Assembly: GCF_028369135.1 (NCBI RefSeq)
Contig: NZ_JAPWHW010000020.1
Span: 1 to 64,000, forward strand
From: Roseovarius sp. ZX-A-9
GTDB lineage: Bacteria > Pseudomonadota > Alphaproteobacteria > Rhodobacterales > Rhodobacteraceae
Length of the DNA stretch: 64,000 nucleotides
Direction: 5' to 3'
The notes under the pieces: generated by a model
What the model was told of the DNA's origin: nothing
Seen by the model: the letters and a program-made list of their open reading frames with translations, nothing else
The model's database searches: none
Made by a program: the position numbers and the translations under genes
Part shown: one piece after another, positions 9,518-18,541 of the stretch
Layout of the letters: each line of letters starts with the position of its first letter
How positions within the stretch are numbered: the stretch's first letter is position 1

Positions 9518-9754
9518 ATGGTACACCGCCACAGATCAAAGGATGGCACGCGCGAAACCGAGGCGTTTATGAAAGGCCCCGACACCCCGTCGCAGCAAGG
9601 GCGCGGCGATGGCAACCTGGAGCGTGATGTCGGCACGCGCGACGCGTTGAAACGCGCCCGTGACGACCGCGCGGGGGCGACGCGCGTGCGCAAATCGGAC
9701 GAAAGGGGCCAAGGCAATTTGGGCGGCCATCACGGTACCGGCGGGGAAGGCTGA
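9518..9754 (+). CDS. Small, highly charged, glycine-rich protein (unknown)
   Basis: A 78-residue protein with ribosome-binding site AGGAAGG before the ATG at 9518. Composition is dominated by Arg, Asp, Glu, Gly and Lys with almost no large hydrophobics, so it is probably disordered. Motifs such as DTPSQQGRGDGN, RDALKRARDD and RGQGNLGGHHGTGG recall small stress-type proteins of alphaproteobacteria, but I recognise no named family. The next gene starts two bases after its stop, so the two form an operon. The preceding GGAAC-N17-CGTT sequence supports stress control. Confidence 0.7.
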   Translation: MVHRHRSKDGTRETEAFMKGPDTPSQQGRGDGNLERDVGTRDALKRARDDRAGATRVRKSDERGQGNLGGHHGTGGEG

Positions 9755-9755
9755 C

Positions 9756-10211
9756 ATGGTGAAGCTGAAGAAAGATACGCTGATAGTCGTCACCGACAGC
9801 GAAAAAGCGCTGTTTCTACGCAATTTGACCGACCACGCCAATCCCTATCTCGAGGTTCGTGACCAGGAGGTTCAGTACAATCCGTCGGACATGGAACAGT
9901 CCGCAAACCGCCCCGGCAGAATGCCCGACACGGGCTCGGGCCAGCGCTCGGCGCTGGACGATACGGACTGGCACGAACTGGCCAAGGATCGTTTCGCCCG
10001 GGATCTGGCAGACAAACTCTATACCGAGGCGCACAAGGGAGCTTTCGACGAACTGGTTCTCGTTGCATCGCCACAGGTCCTTGGGGTGTTGCGCGAGGCT
10101 TTGCACATCGAGGTGCTGAACCGGCTGGTCATGGACATCCCCAAGACCTTGACCAATCATCCGGTTCACGAAATCGAGGAAATCGTGAAAAAGGAAATGG
10201 ACGCAGGCTAG
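9756..10211 (+). CDS. Host-attachment/BaeRF-like protein
   Basis: A 151-residue cytoplasmic protein resembling the 'host attachment protein' group (a bacterial relative of archaeal/eukaryotic release factor eRF1 domains). The start TLIVVTDSEKALFL, the centre FARDLADKLYTEAHKG and FDELVLVASPQVLGVLREAL, and the end with VHEIEEIVKKE fit that family's pattern. The first part probably forms the nucleotide- or RNA-binding-like core strand. It is co-transcribed with the 78-residue gene two bases upstream and converges on rplQ across a shared terminator. The historical name comes from Agrobacterium attachment work and its function is not established. Confidence 0.72.
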   Translation: MVKLKKDTLIVVTDSEKALFLRNLTDHANPYLEVRDQEVQYNPSDMEQSANRPGRMPDTGSGQRSALDDTDWHELAKDRFARDLADKLYTEAHKGAFDELVLVASPQVLGVLREALHIEVLNRLVMDIPKTLTNHPVHEIEEIVKKEMDAG

Positions 10212-10236
10212 GTTCCGGTATGCCCCGCAAAGAAAA

Positions 10237-10264
10237 GCCGCCGCCGGAGCGATCCGGCGGCGGC
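10237..10264. terminator. Bidirectional terminator between BaeRF-like gene and rplQ
   Basis: A 12-bp perfect G+C-rich stem (10237-10248 with 10253-10264) with loop GCGA. Four A precede and three T follow, so it can end both the plus-strand pair and the minus-strand rpsM-rpsK-rpoA-rplQ unit. Confidence 0.85.
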
Positions 10265-10290
10265 TTTGATTCAATTATTAGATCTGAGGT

Positions 10291-10716
10291 TTACGCTTCG
10301 TCAGCAGTAGCCGCTTCGGCAGCAACGCGCGCGCGGTCCGCAGCGCCCTTGGCATCCACGTCGCGGTCAACGAATTCGATGATCGCCATCGGCGCCATGT
10401 CACCATAGCGGAAACCTGCCTTGAGCACGCGGACGTAACCGCCGTTGCGGTCCTTGTAGCGCGGGCCGAGAATTTCAAAGAGTTTTGCCACATACTGATC
10501 TTGCTTCAGCTGGCTTGCGGCCTGACGACGTGCGTGCAGGTCGCCGCGCTTGCCCAGCGTGATCAGCTTTTCGATGATCCGGCGCAATTCCTTGGCCTTG
10601 GGCAGCGTGGTCTTGATTTGCTCATGTTCGATGAGCGAGCCTGCCATGTTCGCCCACAGCGCCTTGCGGTGCTCATGGGTACGGTTCAGGCGGCGGTATC
10701 CTCGTGCGTGACGCAT
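10291..10716 (-). CDS. rplQ: 50S ribosomal protein L17
   Basis: Large-subunit protein near the exit tunnel, 141 residues. The start [13 protein letters not shown] is followed by HRKALWANM and the family sequence with [14 protein letters not shown]-terminal tail rich in Ala, Asp and Glu (about 122-141) is longer than in E. coli L17, as in many alphaproteobacteria. It is the last gene of the alpha operon, 132 bases after rpoA, and ends before a strong bidirectional terminator. Confidence 0.98.
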   Translation of the reverse strand: MRHARGYRRLNRTHEHRKALWANMAGSLIEHEQIKTTLPKAKELRRIIEKLITLGKRGDLHARRQAASQLKQDQYVAKLFEILGPRYKDRNGGYVRVLKAGFRYGDMAPMAIIEFVDRDVDAKGAADRARVAAEAATADEA

Positions 10717-10848
10717 TTTCTGGTCTCCTTAGCGTTTATACTTTGTCTGGCGGCATGATGCGTGTCAGGCCGCTCTCCTTGGGGCAAATGCCCACTTATT
10801 CCCCGCATAACGCGGGCATATGGGGGCGGCGAACCGCCCCCGAAACCT

Positions 10849-11865
10849 TTAGAACTGATCTTCGAACTTCTTGGCCAGATCTTCGATATTGTCGGGCGGC
10901 CAGTCCTCGACGTCCATGCCGAGGTGCAGACCCATGCCGGAAAGCACTTCCTTGATCTCGTTCAGAGACTTGCGGCCAAAGTTCGGCGTGCGCAGCATTT
11001 CTGCTTCGGTCTTCTGGATGAGATCGCCGATATAAACGATGTTGTCGTTCTTCAGGCAGTTGGCGGACCGGACACTGAGTTCCAGTTCGTCGACCTTTTT
11101 GAGCAGGAGCGGGTTGAACTCCAGCCCGTCGTCCTCGTCCTGACGGCTTGCGCTTTCGGGCTCTTCGAAGTTGACGAAGATGCTCAGTTGGTCCTGCAGG
11201 ATGCGCGCAGCATAGGCAACCGCATCATCCGGCGTGATCGAGCCGTCGGTTTCGATCTTCATCGTCAGCTTGTCATAATCCAGCACCTGGCCCTCGCGGG
11301 TCGGCTGCACATCATAGCTGACCCGACGAATGGGGCTATAGATCGCATCCATGGGGATCATGCCGATCGGCGCATCCTCTGGCTTGTTCTTGTCCGCGGC
11401 TACGTAGCCCTTGCCGGTGTTGACGGTCAGTTCCATGAACAGATCGGCGCCATCGTCGAGGTGGCAGATCACGTGATCACGGTTGAGAATCTCGATCCCG
11501 GCGCTGTCGGAAATGTCGCCCGCTGTGACGACACCGGGGCCCTTGGCGGAAACCGACAGGCGCTTGGGCCCTTCGACTTCCATCCGCAGGGCAACGCCCT
11601 TGAGGTTCAGCACGATGTCGGTGACGTCCTCGCGGACTCCTGCCACGGACGAGAATTCGTGCAGCACGTTGTCGATCTGGATAGATGTGATCGCCGCACC
11701 CTGCAGTGAAGAAAGCAGCACGCGGCGCAGTGCGTTGCCCAGTGTAAGACCAAACCCGCGTTCCAGCGGTTCGGCAACGACGGTGGCCTGACGCTGCGGG
11801 TCATTGCCCGGCTTGACGTCCAGCTGTGTCGGCTTGATCAATTCAGCCCAATTCTTGTGGATCAT
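10849..11865 (-). CDS. rpoA: RNA polymerase subunit alpha
   Basis: Assembly platform of RNA polymerase, 338 residues. The start at 11865 ([12 protein letters not shown]) follows GGAGGGACAC; a possible in-frame ATG 14 codons earlier is not supported. The N-terminal dimerisation domain has [17 protein letters not shown] (about 43-60), and the C-terminal domain that contacts UP elements and activators has [13 protein letters not shown] and [14 protein letters not shown] (about 260-300). The 224-base gap to rpsK holds a small AACGCTG/CAGCGTT hairpin (11973-11996) and no T-run, so it is probably transcribed through. Confidence 0.98.
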   Translation of the reverse strand: MIHKNWAELIKPTQLDVKPGNDPQRQATVVAEPLERGFGLTLGNALRRVLLSSLQGAAITSIQIDNVLHEFSSVAGVREDVTDIVLNLKGVALRMEVEGPKRLSVSAKGPGVVTAGDISDSAGIEILNRDHVICHLDDGADLFMELTVNTGKGYVAADKNKPEDAPIGMIPMDAIYSPIRRVSYDVQPTREGQVLDYDKLTMKIETDGSITPDDAVAYAARILQDQLSIFVNFEEPESASRQDEDDGLEFNPLLLKKVDELELSVRSANCLKNDNIVYIGDLIQKTEAEMLRTPNFGRKSLNEIKEVLSGMGLHLGMDVEDWPPDNIEDLAKKFEDQF

Positions 11866-12089
11866 GTGTCCCTCCATTCCTGCCCTGTCCTCATGTCCGA
11901 AGGCCAAGGCGCCCGAGGTTTCAAAAGCGTCTCACGTAGAACCTGAAAAACAGCTCTTCGTGAACCGCATGCAACGCTGATATTTCTTGCAGCGTTTCCT
12001 ACCATCTTCGTCTCAGCCATGTGCCGAAACACATGAATGACGGAATGGGGACGTGCAAAATGCGCGCCCCCAACCGATAAGTTTGCGGA

Positions 12090-12479
12090 TCAGACCCGGC
12101 GGCGTTTCGGCGGGCGGCAGCCGTTGTGGGCAATCGGCGTCACATCGCGGATCGAAGTGATGTTGAAGCCAACTGCTGCCAGAGCGCGCAATGCACTTTC
12201 GCGGCCAGAGCCAGGGCCCTGCACTTCGACTTCGAGCGTGCGCATGCCGTGTTCCTGCGCCTTCTTGCCCGCGTCTTCTGCGGCCATCTGAGCGGCGTAA
12301 GGGGTCGACTTGCGCGAGCCCTTGAAGCCGCAGGTGCCGGCCGAAGACCATGCAATTGCGTTGCCCTGAACGTCGGAGATCAGGATCTTGGTGTTGTTGA
12401 ACGAAGAGTTCACATGCGCAACGCCGGTGGCGATGTTCTTGGAAACCTTCTTCTTCGTGCGGCGGGTATCGCGTGCCAT
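12090..12479 (-). CDS. rpsK: 30S ribosomal protein S11
   Basis: Platform protein of the small subunit, 129 residues, full length. Visible signature: [14 protein letters not shown] near residue 23, [21 protein letters not shown] (in short pieces), and the C-terminal [18 protein letters not shown]. It begins 15 bases after the rpsM stop, as in the standard alpha operon. No rpsD follows; rpoA comes next, the usual alphaproteobacterial order. Confidence 0.98.
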   Translation of the reverse strand: MARDTRRTKKKVSKNIATGVAHVNSSFNNTKILISDVQGNAIAWSSAGTCGFKGSRKSTPYAAQMAAEDAGKKAQEHGMRTLEVEVQGPGSGRESALRALAAVGFNITSIRDVTPIAHNGCRPPKRRRV

Positions 12480-12494
12480 ATCTGCTGCCCTCCC

Positions 12495-12863
12495 TTATTT
12501 CTTCTTGCCGGCAATGGCCCGTGCGGGGCCTTTGCGGGTACGGGCATTGGTATGGGTCCGCTGACCACGTACCGGAAGATTGCGGCGATGGCGCAGACCG
12601 CGATAGCAGCCGAGGTCCATCAGACGCTTGATGTTCATCTGCGTCTCGCGACGCAGGTCGCCTTCAACGGTCAGGTTCGCATCGATATGCTCGCGAACGG
12701 CCAGCAATTCAGCATCGCTGAGTTCGTTGACACGGCGCGTCTGGTCAATATTGACGGCGTCGCAGATGGACTTGGCGGTTGAGTGGCCAATTCCGGTGAT
12801 ATAGGTCAGGGCGATCGGGACGCGTTTGTGCGTCGGGATGTTAACGCCGGCGATACGTGCCAA
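12495..12863 (-). CDS. rpsM: 30S ribosomal protein S13
   Basis: Small-subunit head protein that touches the P-site tRNA and bridges to the large subunit, 122 residues. [15 protein letters not shown] at the start, [13 protein letters not shown] and [15 protein letters not shown] near the end are typical. It opens the rpsM-rpsK-rpoA-rplQ unit. A strong promoter match lies about 155 bases upstream. Separation from adk by an unrelated gene means it does not rely on secY-operon readthrough. Confidence 0.98.
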   Translation of the reverse strand: MARIAGVNIPTHKRVPIALTYITGIGHSTAKSICDAVNIDQTRRVNELSDAELLAVREHIDANLTVEGDLRRETQMNIKRLMDLGCYRGLRHRRNLPVRGQRTHTNARTRKGPARAIAGKKK

Positions 12864-13275
12864 GTGTCATTTCCTTTTCGTTGCGGGTCCGTAATGCCAG
12901 ACCCTTTTTTCACAACATAAGCCCGAGGCGCTCACGCTCCGGGCCGCAGCTGAATTCAGGTGGTCGATTCTGCTATCGGGCGAACCCGAGAGGGAATCAT
13001 TCTCTCTCAAGATGGTGCTGGTTAGGAGGAATTCAGCGGAGCGTCAACCCCTTCGTCGCGGCAGCCCCGCCGACAGACGTGATACTCTGTCCTCTTGCCG
13101 CCCTGGCCCCGAAAAACCCCTGAATTATTGGGCACCCCGGGAAAGGAGCGAATCAAGAAGCCCTTGGGCAAGAGAAGGCTCGATTCCGCGCCATTTACTG
13201 ACCGGATATGCCTCGCACTCCAAGTGCCACCCGTGCGACGCGGCGATCAATCCCCTGTCGCGTCGACCTCTGGTT
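12864..13275. other. Leader and promoter region of the rpsM unit
   Basis: A 412-base gap between rpsM and the exported-protein gene. It holds the promoter match at 13019-13047 and therefore an rpsM leader of about 150 bases. I see no convincing coding sequence or strong hairpin in the rest; the open frames here are short and lack ribosome-binding sites. Confidence 0.5.
13019..13047 (-). promoter_or_regulatory. Sigma-70-type promoter of rpsM-rpsK-rpoA-rplQ
   Basis: On the minus strand TTGACG (13047-13042) and TAACCA (13024-13019) are 17 bases apart. The same TTGACN-17-TA layout stands ahead of rplB, rpsL and rplJ in this window, which raises confidence. Confidence 0.6.
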
Positions 13276-13683
13276 TCACCGCTCGCTCGCCCCGGTCGGC
13301 CTGTCGTATCCCTTTGAGCACGGGCCATAGGTCTTGCGCGGCAGTCGAGTGTCCGCCGAGGTCAGCGTTACGGCGTCACCGGGGGCGCGTTTGAATATGA
13401 CGTCAACGCTCCAATTGCTGGCGCCGTCCATACATTCGGCCTTGCGCAATTGTTTTGCCGGCCGGCGCTTGGACAGGTCAATCGCGGGTTCCCAGTTGCA
13501 GTGGATATAGTGATCCCCAACCGAAAGCGCGTCGAGGAAGGTGACGTCCTCCAGTTCCTGGATCGCGTAGTCCGCCTTGCACAGATCAGGACGCGATGTG
13601 AATGAGCCCTCCTCCGCCATGGCGGCCTGTGCGGCCATCAACCCTGCAAGTGCGGTGAATGCTATAGGTTTTGCGGTGAACAT
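13276..13683 (-). CDS. Small exported protein of unknown function
   Basis: A 135-residue protein with a clear Sec signal (residues 1-23, cut after AAMA) and a mature part of about 112 residues. It contains four cysteines (in DLCKADY, IHCNWEP, AECMDG and GPCSKGY), which could make two disulfide bonds in the periplasm. I recognise no family. It lies between adk and rpsM on the same strand, a place where the classical operon has nothing. A possible promoter of its own is 40 bases upstream, so it need not depend on the secY unit. Confidence 0.75.
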   Translation of the reverse strand: MFTAKPIAFTALAGLMAAQAAMAEEGSFTSRPDLCKADYAIQELEDVTFLDALSVGDHYIHCNWEPAIDLSKRRPAKQLRKAECMDGASNWSVDVIFKRAPGDAVTLTSADTRLPRKTYGPCSKGYDRPTGASER

Positions 13684-13722
13684 CTTTACCCTCCGCTATC
13701 AACAGACCAAAAAACAGACCTT

Positions 13723-13752
13723 AATGTAATCGACGCAATTTGGCGGGATCAA
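13723..13752 (-). promoter_or_regulatory. Candidate promoter of the small exported protein gene
   Basis: Minus-strand TTGATC (13752-13747) and TACATT (13728-13723) are 18 bases apart and lie 40 bases before the ATG at 13683. Moderate match only. Confidence 0.35.
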
Positions 13753-13942
13753 CCCGCCATACCCTGGAACTGCCATGTGATATGGTGGGGTCCGGTCGGG
13801 GATCCGGATCGAAGCCAGGCGATCGACGAACAAGCACCGCGTGCCTGAGGCCTGTCAGCAATCGCGGGCTTTCCGCTTCGCAGACCCGCCCTCCTCACCA
13901 GAGGATGTGAACCCTCTGGCGCAAGTGCTGTCCTGCCGCCGA

Positions 13943-14587
13943 TCAGGCGTCCAGAACGGCCGCGATCTCGTCGTGAACTTCGGCGATTTCGCCAAGGCCA
14001 TTGACCCAAGCCAGCTTTTTCTTGGCATGGTAGTAGCCAATAAGCATCGAGGTTTTCTTGTAGTATTCCATCAGACGGGTCTTGAGGCTTTCCTCGTTGT
14101 CGTCAGCGCGGCGCTTGAATTCCGTACCGCCGCATTTGGAGCACTTGCCATCCGCCGGAATAGGCTTGGTGATGTCGTTATAGACTTCACCGCAATCGCC
14201 ACAGGTCGAGCGGGCTGTGATACGGGCCACCAGGGCCTCGTCATTCACTTCCATCGCCACAACCTTGTCCAGCGTTTCGCCGCACTCTTCCAGAAGCTCC
14301 TCAAGCGCATCAGCTTGCGCCAAGGTGCGCGGGAAGCCGTCAAAGATGAAACCGCCAGCCTTGTCGCCCTGCAATTTCTCGCGGATCAGGCCGATCACGA
14401 TTTCGTCTGTCACCAGAGCACCACGCGCCATGACATCCGCCACAACCTTACCCATCTCGGTGCCGCTGTCCTTGGCCTCACGCAGCATGTCACCGGTGCT
14501 GAGCTGGATCATGCCCCGCTCTGATACCAGAAGATGTGCTTGAGTGCCTTTGCCGGCGCCCGGCGGCCCGAGAAGAATAATGTTCAT
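13943..14587 (-). CDS. adk: Adenylate kinase (zinc-finger lid type)
   Basis: Converts ATP and AMP to two ADP in the cytoplasm; 214 residues. The P-loop [10 protein letters not shown] is at residues 7-16, followed by STGDMLR and FPRTLAQAD. The lid (about 125-160) carries four cysteines in CGDCG and CSKCGG, spaced as in the zinc-binding long-form enzymes. The ATG overlaps the secY stop by four bases, so the two are coupled, as in the usual secY-adk pair. Confidence 0.98.
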   Translation of the reverse strand: MNIILLGPPGAGKGTQAHLLVSERGMIQLSTGDMLREAKDSGTEMGKVVADVMARGALVTDEIVIGLIREKLQGDKAGGFIFDGFPRTLAQADALEELLEECGETLDKVVAMEVNDEALVARITARSTCGDCGEVYNDITKPIPADGKCSKCGGTEFKRRADDNEESLKTRLMEYYKKTSMLIGYYHAKKKLAWVNGLGEIAEVHDEIAAVLDA

Positions 14588-15954
14588 CGGCGTGCTGCCC
14601 CTTTTCTACGCGCGCGGCGTTTACCCTTGCCGCTCAACTGTGACTTTTCGATCAGACCTTCATACTGGTGCGCCAGAAGATGGCTCTGCACCTGTTGGAT
14701 CGTATCCATCGTGACAGACACGACGATCAAAACCGATGTGCCGCCAAAGTAGAACGGAATTGTGAATTGGGAACGCAGAATCTCAGGAAGGAGACAAACT
14801 GCCGCAAGGTAGGCCGACCCCAGAACAAGGATACGAGTGACCACGTAGTCGAGATACTCAGCGGTTTTCTTGCCGGGGCGGATCCCCGGAACAAAACCGT
14901 TCTGGTTCTTGAGATTGTCAGCGACCTCGTCCGTCTTGAACGCAACGTTGTAGGTGTAGAAATAGGTGAAGAACACGACCATGATCGCGAAGAACAGCAG
15001 ATAGAGCGGCTGACCCGGCCCGAAATAGGCCAGAATCGTCGACATGATCGGGCTGGTGGATGTGCCCTGCTGAGAGAATGTGCTGACCGTCACCGGCAAC
15101 AACAGCAGCGAACTGGCAAAGATCGCCGGGATAACGCCAGCGGGGTTCACCTTGACCGGCAGGTGGCTTGATCCGCCATCATAGACCTTCATGCCGACCT
15201 GACGGCGCGGGTACTGGATGTGGATCTTGCGCAGAGACCGCTCCATGAAGACCACGAAGGCAATCACAGCCACGACCATGACCAGCACACCGATGATCAC
15301 CGCAGGGCTGATAGCTCCGGAACGACCCGACGCAAAGAACTGCGCCAGAGCGGCAGGAACTTCGGCGATGATGCCGACAAAGATGATCAGGCTGATACCG
15401 TTGCCGATGCCGCGTTGAGTGATCTGCTCGCCCAGCCACATCAGGAACATGGTGCCGCCTACAAGGGTGATCATGCAGGACGCCAGGAAGAATCCGCCGG
15501 GATTGGTTACCAGATCGCCCGATTGCAGGCTGACCGCCAGCCCGTAGGATTGCAGAGTTGCCAGAAACACCGTGCCATAGCGCGTGTATTGGTTGATCTT
15601 CTTGCGGCCCTGCTCGCCTTCTTTCTTGAGCTGTTCCAGCGCGGGCACCATCGACGTCATCAACTGCACGATGATCGAGGCCGAAATATAGGGCATGATC
15701 CCGAGGGCAAACACCCCCATACGCCCCAGCGCGCCACCGGTGAACATCGACAACATGCCGCCGATGCTGGATCCGGCGCTTTCCATGAATGCGCGCAGTT
15801 CTGCCCCGTCGATACCGGGGACCGGGATGAACGTGCCCAACCGGTAGACGACCAACAGGCCCAGCGTGAATAAGATACGCTTGCGAAGGTCGGTCGCCTT
15901 GCCAAGTGCGGCCCAACTGGTGTTGGCGGCCATTTGTTCTGCTGCGGATACCAT
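14584..15954 (-). CDS. secY: Preprotein translocase channel subunit SecY
   Basis: Pore of the Sec export channel, 456 residues with ten hydrophobic segments. [12 protein letters not shown] and VPGIDG at the start, [20 protein letters not shown] in the plug/TM2 region (read in pieces), and [12 protein letters not shown] are typical. The C-terminus ends in a basic [14 protein letters not shown] tail. AGAGAG lies before the ATG. It follows rplO after a 111-base gap with a large hairpin. Confidence 0.97.
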   Translation of the reverse strand: MVSAAEQMAANTSWAALGKATDLRKRILFTLGLLVVYRLGTFIPVPGIDGAELRAFMESAGSSIGGMLSMFTGGALGRMGVFALGIMPYISASIIVQLMTSMVPALEQLKKEGEQGRKKINQYTRYGTVFLATLQSYGLAVSLQSGDLVTNPGGFFLASCMITLVGGTMFLMWLGEQITQRGIGNGISLIIFVGIIAEVPAALAQFFASGRSGAISPAVIIGVLVMVVAVIAFVVFMERSLRKIHIQYPRRQVGMKVYDGGSSHLPVKVNPAGVIPAIFASSLLLLPVTVSTFSQQGTSTSPIMSTILAYFGPGQPLYLLFFAIMVVFFTYFYTYNVAFKTDEVADNLKNQNGFVPGIRPGKKTAEYLDYVVTRILVLGSAYLAAVCLLPEILRSQFTIPFYFGGTSVLIVVSVTMDTIQQVQSHLLAHQYEGLIEKSQLSGKGKRRARRKGAARR

Positions 15955-15975
15955 GCGGCTCTCTTTTTTATGACA

Positions 15976-16014
15976 ACGCCGCCGGGCCGCTGTTTTTCAG
16001 CGAGCCGGCGGCGT
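15976..16014 (-). repeat. Large nested hairpin between rplO and secY
   Basis: ACGCCGCCGG (15976-15985) pairs with 16005-16014, and inside it CGCTG/CAGCG (15988-15992 with 15998-16002) forms a second stem. No T-run follows on the minus strand. It may attenuate or separate expression of secY from rplO. Confidence 0.5.
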
Positions 16015-16065
16015 GTTTGAAAAACTAGAAGTTATGTAAGCGGCACATGCGCCGCTCACAACCTC

Positions 16066-16539
16066 TTATTCAGCCGCTTGCGCAGCTTTGATCGTCAGAC
16101 TGCCGCCGGCCTTCTCGACCGCTTCGACTGCAGACTTCGATGCGCCGGTCACTTCCAGCGTCACCTTGGCGCTGATATCGCCCTTGGCGAGAACGCGCAC
16201 ACCGTCCAGCGTGCGGCGCACAAGGCCGGAGGCCAAAAGCGCTTCTTCGGTGATCGCAGCGCTTGCATCAAGCTTCTTCTCGTCGATGAACTTCTGGATC
16301 AGGCCCAGGTTTACCACGGCAAATTTCTTGCGGTTCGGCTTGGTAAAGCCACGCTTGGGCAGACGTTGGTAGAGCGGCATCTGGCCACCCTCGTAGCCTG
16401 CGATGGCCACACCCGAGCGGGATTTCTGACCTTTGATACCCCGGCCACCGGTCTTACCCATGCCAGAGCCAGCACCACGCCCAACGCGCTTGCGTTTCTT
16501 AGTGGCGCCTTCGTTGTCGTGCAGTTCGTGCAGTTTCAT
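16066..16539 (-). CDS. rplO: 50S ribosomal protein L15
   Basis: Late-assembly large-subunit protein, 157 residues. [22 protein letters not shown] at the start (in pieces), [16 protein letters not shown] and [18 protein letters not shown] are the family blocks. The normal upstream neighbour rpmD is displaced: between rpmD and rplO now lie ectC (same strand) and a plus-strand mini-gene. No strong promoter or terminator is evident between ectC and rplO, so ectC-rplO-secY-adk may be one transcript. Confidence 0.98.
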   Translation of the reverse strand: MKLHELHDNEGATKKRKRVGRGAGSGMGKTGGRGIKGQKSRSGVAIAGYEGGQMPLYQRLPKRGFTKPNRKKFAVVNLGLIQKFIDEKKLDASAAITEEALLASGLVRRTLDGVRVLAKGDISAKVTLEVTGASKSAVEAVEKAGGSLTIKAAQAAE

Positions 16540-16683
16540 GTCGCTTCTCCTTTGCCGGATGCGGCCCCCAGCGACGGGAGCGGCCGAACGCGGCTTGATT
16601 TGATTGGTTCGCGGCGCTCATGGCACCACCCCGGGCGTATAGCCCCGGCCCGATGCAGTATCAAGGCCGTTTTTACGCCTGCC

Positions 16684-17067
16684 CTACCCCGGCAGATTGT
16701 AGCTGCCATCGCTGTCATGAGTCTCGGTCCCGGTCAGCGCAGGCGTGAACACGCATAGCAGCCGCAGATCGGTCTCGGCTCGGATGATATGGGCATCGTG
16801 GCGATCGAGCACATACATTGTACCGGGCCGCAGCGGCCATATGCGGCCTGTCGCCACCTCCTCGACCTCACCCACGCCTTCGATGCAGTAATTCGCCTCG
16901 ATGTGATTCTTGTACTCGAGCCGCTGGGTGCTGCCTGCCTTGACGAGCGTATCGTGAAACGAATAGCCCAAGCCATCACGCGCCAGCAAGATACGGCGGC
17001 TCTCGAACGCATCGCCGGTCACGTGATCGGAGGTGTTCAGGATGTCATCAAGAGTTTTTACCAGCAT
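16684..17067 (-). CDS. ectC: Solitary L-ectoine synthase (EctC)
   Basis: Cyclises N-gamma-acetyl-2,4-diaminobutyrate to the osmoprotectant ectoine; small cupin fold. Length is 127 residues, the normal EctC size. The blocks FHDTLVKAGS, YKNHIEANYCIEGVGEVE, GRIWPLRPGTMYVLD, HDAHIIRA and CVFTPALTGTE follow known EctC proteins throughout. Residues Glu57, Tyr85 and His93 fall exactly at the positions of the iron ligands described for EctC. ectA, ectB and ask are not nearby, so this is an orphan ectC, a situation known in other bacteria that may import the precursor or make related products. It lies on the same strand 144 bases ahead of rplO. Start at 17067 has AAAGG upstream; longer frames add low-quality sequence. 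Confidence 0.9.
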   Translation of the reverse strand: MLVKTLDDILNTSDHVTGDAFESRRILLARDGLGYSFHDTLVKAGSTQRLEYKNHIEANYCIEGVGEVEEVATGRIWPLRPGTMYVLDRHDAHIIRAETDLRLLCVFTPALTGTETHDSDGSYNLPG

Positions 17068-17339
17068 AGGTGCAGCCTTTCGTTGATTTTCCAGCCAGTC
17101 TAGGGCGCTTCGCGTGCGACCCGAAGCGCAAATTTGTTGACGGCCGCGACAGTGGACGAGTTGGCGGCAGCCCTGCGCGAGACACAGGGTTGTGCGTTGA
17201 TCGGGAGTCGTAACCTTCCCGCTAGCAGCACTAAACTGGCCTGAAGCAAGTCTGCGCGATTTCGTGCAGCACAAGTAAATTTCTGTTAACCTTCGTTAAT
17301 GTCTTGGGTGAACAACCCGTTCACAGAAGGAGTGTGGTG

Positions 17340-17531
17340 ATGGTCAAATACTTCCTAGGGGCCCTGTTTTTCGTGGCTTCATTCACAACGCCACTTTCGG
17401 CGAGCATGGTGTCGTCGGGCGCTCAAACAGCTAAACAAATGAAAGTCATTTCCCATAGCGGTGGCTGCCGCAAGAGCTCGCCACCGGGGAAATGCTGCCA
17501 CGCCGGTTCGAAACCGTTGCATTGCCACTGA
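17340..17531 (+). CDS. Secreted Cys/His-rich mini-protein
   Basis: A 63-residue protein preceded by AAGGAG at a good distance. Residues 1-21 (MVKYFLGALFFVASFTTPLSA) form a Sec signal peptide. The mature peptide of about 42 residues ends in a dense pattern of four cysteines and three histidines: HSGGCRK, then PPGKCCHAG, then PLHCH at the very end. This looks like a metal-binding or disulfide-locked element; small proteins with this type of ending occur in related bacteria but have no known role. It is on the plus strand within the minus-strand spc operon and converges on rpmD over a shared terminator. Confidence 0.75.
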   Translation: MVKYFLGALFFVASFTTPLSASMVSSGAQTAKQMKVISHSGGCRKSSPPGKCCHAGSKPLHCH

Positions 17532-17536
17532 ACAAA

Positions 17537-17568
17537 AAACGCCCCGGCCATTTCTGACCGGGGCGTTT
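17537..17568. terminator. Bidirectional terminator after rpmD and the mini-protein gene
   Basis: An 11-bp perfect stem (17537-17547 with 17558-17568). On the minus strand it is followed by six T, so it should end the rpmC-to-rpmD transcript; on the plus strand TTT follows the mini-protein gene. Confidence 0.88.
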
Positions 17569-17605
17569 GGTTTCTGGGCAGGCCGGGCTTCAGCCCGGAG
17601 CAAAC

Positions 17606-17794
17606 TCAGCCTTTTTCTTCGACGATCTCGACCAGGTGCGGGATCTTGGCGACCATGCCGCGGATCGAGGGAGTGTCCTCAAGCTCGCGCGTGCGGTGCA
17701 TCTTGTTGAGGCCCAGACCGACCAGCGTGGCACGCTGGCTGGCGGGGCGACGGATGGGCGAACCCACCTGTTTGACAACGATTGTCTTGGCCAT
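17606..17794 (-). CDS. rpmD: 50S ribosomal protein L30
   Basis: Small large-subunit protein, 62 residues. [17 protein letters not shown] and [20 protein letters not shown] (in pieces) are diagnostic. It begins three bases after the rpsE stop. Unlike the classical order, rplO does not follow: the transcript meets a strong terminator 38 bases after the stop. Confidence 0.97.
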   Translation of the reverse strand: MAKTIVVKQVGSPIRRPASQRATLVGLGLNKMHRTRELEDTPSIRGMVAKIPHLVEIVEEKG

Positions 17795-17797
17795 GTC

Positions 17798-18385
17798 TTA
17801 ACCCTCCTGAACCGCAGGGGCTTGCTCGCCACTGACTTTGGGCGCTTCGCCGGTCGCGAGGATGTCGGCCACTTTCTTGCCGCGACGTTGCGCGACCATA
17901 CGGGGGCTCGATTCCTTGCGCAGACCATCGATGGTGGCGCGGATCATGTTATAGGGGTTCTGGCTGCCGTTCGACTTGGCGACGACGTCCTGAATACCCA
18001 GCATCTCGAACACGGCGCGCATCGGACCACCGGCGATGATGCCGGTACCCTGCGGGGCGGACCGCATGATCACCTTGCCGGCACCGTGACGGCCTTCCAT
18101 GTCGTGATGCAGCGTGCGGCCTTCGCGCAGCGGCACACGGATCATCTGGCGCTTGGCCTGTTCGGTGGCCTTGCGGATGGCCTCGGGGACCTCCTTGGCC
18201 TTACCCTTGCCAAAGCCTACACGGCCCTTCTGGTCGCCAACGACGACGAGGGCTGCAAAGCCGAAGCGCTTACCGCCCTTGACGGTCTTGCTGACGCGGT
18301 TGATCGCAACCAGGCGATCGGCGAATTCTGGGGTCTCGTCGCGCTGATTGCGGCGGCCTCCCCCACGGTTGTCATCTCTTGCCAT
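17798..18385 (-). CDS. rpsE: 30S ribosomal protein S5
   Basis: Small-subunit protein that helps keep translation accurate, 195 residues. I chose the ATG at 18385 because AAGGAAG is six bases upstream; an ATG 11 codons earlier adds an atypical end. Family blocks: [19 protein letters not shown] near residue 26, [17 protein letters not shown], and [18 protein letters not shown]. The C-terminal tail after residue 170 is Ala/Glu-rich, as is usual in alphaproteobacteria. Confidence 0.98.
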   Translation of the reverse strand: MARDDNRGGGRRNQRDETPEFADRLVAINRVSKTVKGGKRFGFAALVVVGDQKGRVGFGKGKAKEVPEAIRKATEQAKRQMIRVPLREGRTLHHDMEGRHGAGKVIMRSAPQGTGIIAGGPMRAVFEMLGIQDVVAKSNGSQNPYNMIRATIDGLRKESSPRMVAQRRGKKVADILATGEAPKVSGEQAPAVQEG

Positions 18386-18497
18386 CTGGCTTCCTTTGTC
18401 GTGCGGCCCTGAGGCCAATCATTCAATCCAAGTGAACGCAGATACGCCCCCGGATCATCGAGACGAGTCGCCTCGCCTTCACGCATAGGTGGGTCGA

Positions 18498-18532
18498 GGC
18501 CCCACCCTGCACGCAAAGCGCAAGGTGGGGCC
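18498..18532. repeat. Palindromic repeat (GGGTGGG family) between rpsE and rplR
   Basis: GGCCCCACC (18498-18506) pairs with GGTGGGGCC (18524-18532). Same core as copies at 26010, 30949, 48646 and 51990. It lies in an unusually long rpsE-rplR gap of 156 bases. Confidence 0.6.
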
Positions 18533-18541
18533 CCATCCCAT

